From NCBI GenBank assembly GCA_023665325.1, contig JAMPED010000046.1, positions 1 to 10,372 of the forward strand: DNA of 10,372 bases, read 5' to 3'. How positions within the stretch are numbered: the first letter of the stretch is position 1; every line of letters begins with the position of its first letter. The notes beneath the pieces were generated by a model. The model made no database searches. It was given only the letters and a program-made list of their open reading frames with translations, and was not told the origin of the DNA. This stretch comes from Acetobacter sp. Its GTDB lineage: Bacteria > Pseudomonadota > Alphaproteobacteria > RF32 > CAG-239. This document shows positions 1 to 4,478 of this stretch, piece after piece. Position numbers and translations under genes: made by a program.

Positions 1-1
1 C

Positions 2-67
2 TCCGCGAGCGGCCGAGTTTCCGATTTCAAATCACGCTACAAAAATTTTTTGCCAAATAGCAAGTAA
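2..67 (+). CDS. Possible 3' end of an upstream gene, unidentified
   Basis: An open frame enters from the left edge and ends with TAA at 65-67, giving 21 residues that end in RYKNFLPNSK. It stops just before the promoter at 70-98, which is where an upstream gene would be expected to end. The first 25 bases are richer in G+C than the surroundings. The fragment is too short to assign to a family, and the two other forward frames are also open here, though they run on through the promoter. I chose this frame because of its stop position and its soluble-protein-like composition. Confidence is low that it is coding at all. Confidence 0.3.
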   Translation, partial: SASGRVSDFKSRYKNFLPNSK

Positions 68-69
68 AT

Positions 70-98
70 TTGCTTTTCTATATTTTATATGGTATAAT
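70..98 (+). promoter_or_regulatory. Promoter P1, extended -10 type
   Basis: The -35 box TTGCTT (70-75) and the -10 box TATAAT (93-98) are separated by exactly 17 bases. TG at 90-91, one base before the -10, makes it an extended -10 promoter. The -35 box forms the right half of an inverted repeat, AGCAA (59-63) and TTGCT (70-74), which may be an operator. Transcription would start near 105 and leave a leader of about 80 bases before the gene at 186. Confidence 0.75.
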
Positions 99-112
99 TA
101 AATTAAAGAATA

Positions 113-160
113 AGGACAATACTTGTTAAAACAATAGTCCTATTTTTCATTATCAATAGG
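113..160 (+). promoter_or_regulatory. Leader RNA with two competing hairpins
   Basis: In the leader made from P1, AGGAC (113-117) can pair with GTCCT (137-141), with an inner TTGT (123-126) and ACAA (131-134) pairing around a 4-base loop. A second hairpin pairs CCTATT (139-144) with AATAGG (155-160). The two share bases 139-141, so they cannot form together. The second ends 7 bases before the Shine-Dalgarno sequence at 168-174. The stems are short and A+T rich, so a regulatory role is only a suggestion. Confidence 0.3.
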
Positions 161-185
161 AAAAGATAAGGAGGTAATGCAACAC

Positions 186-419
186 ATGATAAAATACTTT
201 ATTGCAGGATTCCTAATTGCTTTTTTCTTTGATAGTGTATCTACTATATTATCTTATATCGTCGAATGGATAAAAACTTCACTATCTGTTAAAATAGCAA
301 AGAAATAGGTAGAGATAGCTAAAATATCCAGTGAGGTTGAAGAACAAGAGCCAACTCGCGTTATAGGCTTCACAGTCCCGGACGATAACTGGGGAGATTC
401 AGATTCAGATGAAGAATAA
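186..419 (+). CDS. Small membrane protein with one UAG sense codon, unknown function
   Basis: With UAG read as an amino acid this frame gives 77 residues. An N-terminal hydrophobic segment (about residues 3-26) looks like a single transmembrane helix. It is followed by a short basic stretch, the UAG at codon 41 (306-308), and a hydrophilic tail ending in the acidic DNWGDSDSDEE. The frame continues cleanly after UAG to TAA at 417-419, and the tail overlaps the phoH start by 11 bases, as in a coupled operon. AAGGAGG at 168-174 lies 11 bases before this ATG. An in-frame ATG at 177 is only 2 bases from that site, so I prefer 186. If UAG terminates, the product is a 40-residue membrane peptide. 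I do not recognise the family. It is the first gene after promoter P1. An ordinary 40-aa ORF is the alternative, but then nothing would explain the open downstream frame running into phoH. Confidence 0.7.
306..308 (+). other. In-frame UAG read as sense (codon 41 of the 77-aa protein)
   Basis: TAG lies in frame at the junction between the membrane segment and the hydrophilic tail. The frame stays open for 36 further codons and then ends with TAA. Gln is the likely meaning if translation table 15 applies. Confidence 0.65.
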
Positions 420-1692
420 AATTATTAAGTTCTATGACACTTGCGCCCTCTTGGAAGCAGGAGAGCGCGTACTTGAAATGGGAGAGCATTTTGCGGTTTC
501 AAGCATTACCTTCAAAGAACTGGAACGTATCAAGACTTCTTCAAATAAAGACCCTGATACAAAATATTCCGCTCGTCTATTGCTGCGACTACTTGATGGA
601 GACCTCTCCCACGGCGACACATTAGAAGATTCACATAAACTGTGGACTTGTGTATTACATAAGCCTGCTTATGAAGAAAAAATAAAAGAGTTCGATATAA
701 ATGATGACACTCGTATTTTATCAGACGCTATTTATTATCAACAGGCTATGCAAGAAAAAGATATAGAAGTTCAGTTTATTACAAATGATTTAAGTCTAAA
801 ATGTATCGCTACTTCTATCTTCAATGGTCCAGTACTCTCTATCAAAGAAGAGGTTGACTCTTATCTAGGGTATAAAGATATTGAGCCTGATGCTGACACG
901 CTTATGAGATTTTATCAAGAGCCAAATGAAAATGTATTTAACTTGCGGCGAGGAGAATATTTAGTCTTGCGGCAAGAAGATAAAATCGTAGATGTAAGAG
1001 TGTGGACTGGCGAGGAATATCGTCATTTAAAATATACTCCATTTATTTCTAAATGGTTTGGTAAAGTTGTTCCATATGAGAATGATATTTATCAGAAACT
1101 CTATTGTGATAGTCTTTGTAGTAACAAGATTACTATGGTGCGTGGCCCCGCAGGAAGCGGCAAGACTTACCTATCTATTGCTTATCTTATGAGTTTGATG
1201 GATAAGGGGAAGATTGATAAAATTATTATCTTTTGTAATACTGTAGCCACAGTTGATTCCGCTAAACTGGGTTATTATCCTGGTTCTAAAGACGAGAAAC
1301 TTCTTGATTCTCAGATTGGTAACTTACTTATGAGTAAGTTTGGCGGCAGAGAAGGTGTCGAACAACTAATGAGCGAAGGTAAATTGATGTTATTACCATT
1401 CTCTGATATTAGGGGTTTTGATACTACTGGTATGAACGCTGGCATCTATATTACAGAAGCACAAAATCTTAATCGCACACTCATGAAACTCGCTCTACAG
1501 CGTATTGGCGAGGATTGTATCTGCATCATTGATGGTGATGATAATTCTCAAGTTGATATGAAAGCATATGAAGGTAGCAATAATGGAATGAAGAGACTAT
1601 CTAAAATCTTTAGAGGACACGATATTTATGGTGAAGTAAAACTTCAAAATATTTATCGTAGTAAAATAGCTGAAATCGCAGATGCGATTTAA
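409..1692 (+). CDS. phoH: PIN domain-PhoH-like ATPase
   Basis: This 427-residue protein joins an N-terminal PIN-type nuclease domain to a C-terminal PhoH P-loop ATPase. Families with this layout are thought to couple ATP hydrolysis to RNA unwinding and cleavage in the cytoplasm; phage copies are common but their role is unsettled. Acidic PIN residues visible are D10 (FYDTC), E37 (FKELE), D99/D100 (NDDTR) and D127 (TND). The ATPase has Walker A GPAGSGKT at 246-253 and a Walker B-like ITEAQN at 348-353. In PhoH proteins this motif normally reads DEAQN, so the first Asp is Thr349 here. Further on are IIDGD and a late YRSKIAEI that fits the PhoH C-terminus. The ATG overlaps the preceding gene, and GGGGAG at 391-396 is a somewhat distant ribosome site, so translation may be partly coupled. 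There is no in-frame UAG. A terminator follows directly. The family call is firm; the biological role is not known from the sequence. Confidence 0.9.
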   Translation: MKNKIIKFYDTCALLEAGERVLEMGEHFAVSSITFKELERIKTSSNKDPDTKYSARLLLRLLDGDLSHGDTLEDSHKLWTCVLHKPAYEEKIKEFDINDDTRILSDAIYYQQAMQEKDIEVQFITNDLSLKCIATSIFNGPVLSIKEEVDSYLGYKDIEPDADTLMRFYQEPNENVFNLRRGEYLVLRQEDKIVDVRVWTGEEYRHLKYTPFISKWFGKVVPYENDIYQKLYCDSLCSNKITMVRGPAGSGKTYLSIAYLMSLMDKGKIDKIIIFCNTVATVDSAKLGYYPGSKDEKLLDSQIGNLLMSKFGGREGVEQLMSEGKLMLLPFSDIRGFDTTGMNAGIYITEAQNLNRTLMKLALQRIGEDCICIIDGDDNSQVDMKAYEGSNNGMKRLSKIFRGHDIYGEVKLQNIYRSKIAEIADAI

Positions 1693-1700
1693 TATATTAT

Positions 1701-1731
1701 ACCGAGGAAGAAAATTTTCTTCCTCGGTTTT
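1701..1731 (+). terminator. Rho-independent terminator after phoH
   Basis: ACCGAGGAAGA (1701-1711) pairs perfectly with TCTTCCTCGGT (1718-1728) around an A/T loop, and a T run (1728-1731) follows. It starts 8 bases after the phoH stop codon and separates that unit from the lysis genes. No convincing promoter is visible between it and the endolysin start, so the lysis genes may depend on read-through here or on a promoter hidden inside phoH. Confidence 0.88.
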
Positions 1732-1755
1732 ATTATACCCAAAAGGAGGGATAAC

Positions 1756-3282
1756 ATGACAAATGAACAAACTATTTGGGCATGGGGCATGGAAAAATTT
1801 GGAAATCCCTATGGCGTTGCTGGTCTTATGGGTAACTTATATGCCGAGAGCGGATTAAACCCACAAAATTTACAAAATACTTATGAAAAAAAGTTTGGTA
1901 TGACCGACGATGAATATACCCAAAAAGTAGACAAAGGAACTTATAATAACTTTGTAAAGGATAGCGCTGGTTATGGTTTGGCTCAATGGACTTATTGGAG
2001 CAGAAAATAGAATCTTCTAAATTTTGCCAAGTCAAAAAGTAAATCTATTGGGGACCTTTCAATGCAATTAGATTTTCTTTATCAAGAGCTTATTACGGGC
2101 TATCCACAAGTAGTTGAAATATTAAAAACGTCTAAATCTGTATTAGAATGTTCTAATGCAGTCTTACTAAAATTTGAGCGTCCCGCAAATCAAGGAGAAG
2201 AAACTCAAAAGAAGCGAGCATCATATGGTCAAACTTTCTTTGATAAATATGCGGACACTAAAGGAGTGACATCTATGAGTAATAGTCCACTAGTAGATTA
2301 TGTAAAATTATCTCCTAACCATTCTGGTTAGAGAACTCACACAGTAGACCGTATTACCCCCCACTGTGTAGTAGGTCAATGTTCTGTTGAAACATTAGGT
2401 AGTATATTCGCACCAACTTCTAAACAAGCTTCTTGTCAATATGGTATTGGCTCAGACGGAAGAGTTGGTATGTATTGTGAAGAGAAAAACCGTTCTTGGT
2501 GTTCATCTTCTAATGCAAACGACCAACGCGCAATTACTATCGAATGTGCAAGTGATACCACACACCCATATGCCTTTAAGGATGTTGTTTATAATAAGTT
2601 AATCGACCTTTGCGTAGATATTTGCCAACGCTATGGTAAAACAAAATTATTATGGCTTGGTGACAAAGATAAGACATTAAATTATAATCCAGCTTCTAAT
2701 GAAATGGTATTGACGGTTCATCGCTGGTTTGCCAACAAGAGCTGCCCAGGCGATTGGATGTATTCTCGCATGGGAGATTTAGCCACAAAGGTTACAGCAA
2801 GACTGGGCGGGACTGCCGCGACAACGCCGCAAATAACCACTTCTAATGTACGTTATCAATGCAAAGTCACAGCAAAAGATGGACTAAATTGTCGTACTCA
2901 AGCTACAACAAGTTCTACTATTGTTAAAACTTATCCTACAAACACAATCCTTACAATTTCTAAAGAACAAAATAACTGGGGTTACACCGGTGATGGTTGG
3001 GTATCTCTAGATTATGTTTCTAAAATAAATAGCACTGTCATAGTTGCAGAGGAGGAACAAGAAATGACACAAGAACAATTCAATAAAATGATGAATAACT
3101 ATATGAATGACCTCGCTTCCAAAGATACTTCCTGGGCACAAGATTACTTGACTTGGGCCAAAGAAAATGGTATTATGTCTGGCGATGAAAAAGGTCGTAT
3201 GATGCCTCTTAAGTTCTGCACTCGTCAAGAAGCAGTAGTTATGATGAAGAGACTCTACGAACTTATCAAGAGTGGAAAATAA
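1756..3282 (+). CDS. Modular endolysin: lysozyme-amidase-SH3b-SLH-like, with two UAG sense codons
   Basis: Read with UAG as sense, this is one 508-residue peptidoglycan-cutting enzyme that would lyse the host at the end of infection. Domains in order are: a phage tail-type lysozyme (about 1-160; NLYAESG with likely catalytic E31, and GYGLAQWTYW); a type-2 N-acetylmuramoyl-L-alanine amidase (about 174-355) with candidate zinc ligands H203 (ITPHC), H322 (VHRWF) and C330 (SCPGD); an SH3b wall-binding domain (about 365-425); and an SLH-like domain (about 437-508, ending TRQEAVVMMKRLYELI). UAG codons are 85 and 192, each inside or next to conserved domain sequence, so a conventional reading would break one enzyme into three ORFs. 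GGAGG at 1745-1749 gives a good ribosome site 6 bases before ATG 1756. Two internal ATGs (2275, 3064) also have strong Shine-Dalgarno sequences. No signal peptide is seen, so a holin is needed for export; the putative holin starts 1 base after the stop codon. Confidence 0.9.
2008..2010 (+). other. In-frame UAG read as sense (endolysin codon 85)
   Basis: TAG follows GLAQWTYWSRK and precedes NLLNFAKSKSKS. Both sides belong to the same lysozyme domain. A real stop would leave an 84-residue fragment without the second half of the fold. Confidence 0.85.
2260..2277 (+). promoter_or_regulatory. Internal translation start in the endolysin, before the amidase domain
   Basis: AAAGGAG (2260-2266), an 8-base spacer and an in-frame ATG (2275-2277) make a near-ideal ribosome site. 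It falls in the linker between lysozyme and amidase. A product from M174 would be 335 residues: amidase, SH3b and SLH-like domains without the lysozyme. It still contains the second UAG, at its own codon 19. Internal starts before binding domains are known in several Gram-positive phage endolysins; use of this one is inferred. Confidence 0.6.
2329..2331 (+). other. In-frame UAG read as sense (endolysin codon 192)
   Basis: TAG lies between LSPNHSG and RTHTVDRITPHC, at the start of the amidase fold and 11 residues before zinc-ligand candidate H203. Sequence on both sides is amidase-like, so it must be decoded for an active amidase. Confidence 0.85.
3051..3066 (+). promoter_or_regulatory. Internal translation start in the endolysin, before the SLH-like domain
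   Basis: GGAGG (3051-3055), an 8-base spacer and an in-frame ATG (3064-3066) lie exactly between the SH3b and SLH-like domains. The product from M437 would be a free 72-residue wall-binding domain. It contains no UAG, so it could be made whatever the state of UAG decoding. Ribosomes loaded here would also reach the holin start one base after the endolysin stop. Confidence 0.6.
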
Positions 3283-3283
3283 T

Positions 3284-3619
3284 ATGAGTAATAAAAAGCG
3301 GGAATTTTCTAAAACTCTTCTTATTCAAGAATCTGCTCTAATATGGGTTACTACTATCGCTTATATCATTCTCGCTTTCTATTGTATAAAAAATGGATAC
3401 CAAGGTACTCTTCCCTGGTTAACCGCTGGCGTATCATTGCCGTGGGTAGCATATGGGGTGAGTCAAGGTTTTTATTATAACAAAAGTAAAGCAGAAAACA
3501 CACAGAATGGTATCAAGTATGAATTGGCGCTTCAAGAAGCATTAAGCGCGATTGAAACTGGCGCAGTACCTGAGCAGACCTATGATACTGATGAGTTAGA
3601 TTTAAACGGCCCAATGTGA
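3284..3619 (+). CDS. Putative holin, two transmembrane helices
   Basis: This 111-residue protein has a short basic N-terminus (MSNKKREF), two hydrophobic segments at about 18-35 and 42-64 separated by a short KNGYQG turn, and a long hydrophilic, acidic C-terminus. Size, topology and position directly after the endolysin suggest a holin that would permeabilise the membrane and release the endolysin; no holin family signature is certain to me. The ATG begins 1 base after the endolysin TAA. Only a weak ribosome site precedes it, so translation is probably coupled to the end of the endolysin gene. A GTG at 3272 would add four residues by overlapping the endolysin, but ATG is the simpler start. 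The gene ends with TGA, contains no UAG, and is followed by a strong terminator. Another lysis-accessory membrane protein is the main alternative. Confidence 0.68.
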   Translation: MSNKKREFSKTLLIQESALIWVTTIAYIILAFYCIKNGYQGTLPWLTAGVSLPWVAYGVSQGFYYNKSKAENTQNGIKYELALQEALSAIETGAVPEQTYDTDELDLNGPM

Positions 3620-3628
3620 CGATTTTCT

Positions 3629-3670
3629 AGGCTCTATATATTATTTAAAAAGTAATATATAGAGCCTTTT
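3629..3670 (+). terminator. Rho-independent terminator after the lysis genes
   Basis: A 14-bp perfect stem pairs GGCTCTATATATTA (3630-3643) with its complement at 3653-3666. The flanking A3629-T3667 pair extends it, the loop is 9 bases, and a T run (3667-3670 and beyond) follows. It starts 10 bases after the holin stop codon and separates the lysis unit from the RNase H-topoisomerase operon. Confidence 0.9.
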
Positions 3671-3683
3671 ATTTATTTTAAAC

Positions 3684-3712
3684 TTGCGTTTTTCGCAAAT
3701 ATATGATATAAT
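3684..3712 (+). promoter_or_regulatory. Promoter P2 for the RNase H-topoisomerase-ligase operon
   Basis: The -35 box TTGCGT (3684-3689) and the -10 box TATAAT (3707-3712) have a 17-base spacer, and TG at 3704-3705 gives an extended -10. The -35 box is the left half of an inverted repeat, TTGCG (3684-3688) and CGCAA (3694-3698). This recalls the GCAA/TTGC dyad at P1 and may bind a shared regulator. The predicted leader is about 100 bases. A second TATAAT at 3762-3767 lacks a good -35 box. Confidence 0.75.
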
Positions 3713-3777
3713 ATATTTATAAAGTAAAGAAAATGGCTTATAGAGTTATTTCTTAATTTAGTATAATAATATTATAA

Positions 3778-3802
3778 CACTTGATACTTGATTTGTCAAG
3801 TG
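3778..3802 (+). promoter_or_regulatory. Leader hairpin and direct repeat before RNase H
   Basis: CACTTGA (3778-3784) can pair with TCAAGTG (3796-3802). An alternative tighter hairpin pairs ACTTGA (3786-3791) with TCAAGT (3796-3801). The alternatives exist because ACTTGAT is directly repeated (3779-3785 and 3786-3792). The structure ends 2 bases before the ribosome binding sequence AAGGA (3805-3809), so it could affect translation or serve as an operator. No regulator is identified. Confidence 0.35.
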
Positions 3803-3820
3803 GGAAGGAAGTGATTCTTG

Positions 3821-4315
3821 ATGTTATATATTTATACCGATGGTTCTACAAGGTAGAATGGAAAATCTGGGTCTAATGGAGGATTTGGAGTTGTAGTAGT
3901 AGACACTCCAGATTTTACTGTTCCAGAAACTAATGGTAAGGTTATAGATGTTTATAGTAAGATGTCTGCTCCTACCACAAATAATAGAGAAGAAATGAAA
4001 GCTATTATATGGGCGTTGGAAAAATATGGAAAAAGCTTTTATGATACACCAGTAGTATTTAGTGATTCTTCATACTCTATAAATACATTCACTAAATGGA
4101 TGTGGGGTTGGAAAAGTAACGGCTGGAAAAAGGGAGATGGAAAGCAACCAGAAAATCTTGACTTAATTCAATTATATGATATACTTATAAGTAAAGGATA
4201 TAGAATTAACTTACAGTATATTAAAGGTCATGCTGGGAAAAAATGGAATGAAGTAGCTGACCAATTAGCTACTGGAAGAATAACTCCCGATAAGGTGGTA
4301 GAGATTTATGGATAA
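3821..4315 (+). CDS. rnhA: Ribonuclease HI with UAG at codon 12
   Basis: Read with UAG as sense, the gene encodes 164 residues of RNase HI, which cuts RNA in RNA-DNA hybrids, for example Okazaki primers and R-loops. All expected active-site residues are present: D7 (YTDGS), E58 (TTNNREEM), D82 (FSDSSYS) and D147 (WNEVADQLA), plus the helper H137 (IKGHAG). The Trp- and Lys-rich region at about 93-112 matches the substrate-binding handle of the E. coli type. D7 lies before the UAG (3854-3856) and the other four after it, so the enzyme exists only if UAG is decoded. The next in-frame ATG, at 3962, would lose the first strand and D7. AAGGA at 3805-3809 is the ribosome site. It is the first gene after P2 and overlaps the next gene by 8 bases. 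It ends with TAA. Identity is firm; the residue inserted at UAG is not known. Confidence 0.93.
3854..3856 (+). other. In-frame UAG read as sense (RNase HI codon 12)
   Basis: TAG follows YTDGSTR and precedes NGKSGSNGGFG, within the conserved loop after catalytic D7. The continuous RNase H fold on both sides makes a true stop very unlikely. Confidence 0.88.
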
Positions 4316-4478
4316 AAAAGAATTAGAGAAATTTATTACAGATACTTTCTCCAAATATATGAATAAGGCATTAGAAAGATTAGAGTTATATGTTAGTGGA
4401 GATTTGGCCTCAGAAGATTTTTGGAAAGAATTGGAGGAATTGATAAATGAGTGTAATAAAGAACTCTCAAACAGATAA
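4308..4478 (+). CDS. Small 56-aa helical protein, unknown function
   Basis: This short frame encodes 56 residues beginning MDKKELEKFITDTF and ending in TAA at 4476-4478. It is rich in Glu, Lys and Leu, looks helical throughout, and has neither a signal peptide nor a membrane segment. AAGGTGG at 4292-4298 lies 9 bases before the ATG. Its start overlaps the RNase H end by 8 bases and its end overlaps topoisomerase subunit B by 32 bases, which supports a real, translationally coupled gene. The ribosome site of subunit B (GGAGG, 4433-4437) lies inside this gene, so its translation could affect access to that site. I do not recognise a family. A small adaptor for one of its neighbours is possible, but nothing shows it. 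Confidence 0.65.
   Translation: MDKKELEKFITDTFSKYMNKALERLELYVSGDLASEDFWKELEELINECNKELSNR

Noticed and set aside
1..48. 3' end of a tRNA gene, such as a suppressor tRNA, at the left edge
   Set aside because: A TTCAAAT-like loop is present, but the flanking bases do not pair as a T stem and no acceptor end is recognisable.
1..129. A frame from position 1 that reads through TAG at 58-60
   Set aside because: It would run across the strong promoter P1 and yields a low-complexity, unlikely peptide.
1715..1740. A promoter for the endolysin between the phoH terminator and ATG 1756
   Set aside because: TATTAT/ATTATA strings occur, but no acceptable -35 box is found at a proper distance.
1756..3282. 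Three separate genes or a decayed endolysin pseudogene with two nonsense mutations
   Set aside because: The frame is uninterrupted except for TAG, the domains are complete with catalytic and zinc residues, and the same pattern occurs in RNase HI and the 77-aa gene. Decay would also bring TAA, TGA and frameshifts.
3739..3767. A second promoter before RNase H using TATAAT at 3762-3767
   Set aside because: The -35 region matches the consensus poorly at every usual spacing, and P2 just upstream is far better.
3962..4315. A shorter RNase H starting at ATG 3962
   Set aside because: It would lose the first beta strand and catalytic D7, while the frame upstream encodes exactly these with a ribosome site at 3805-3809.
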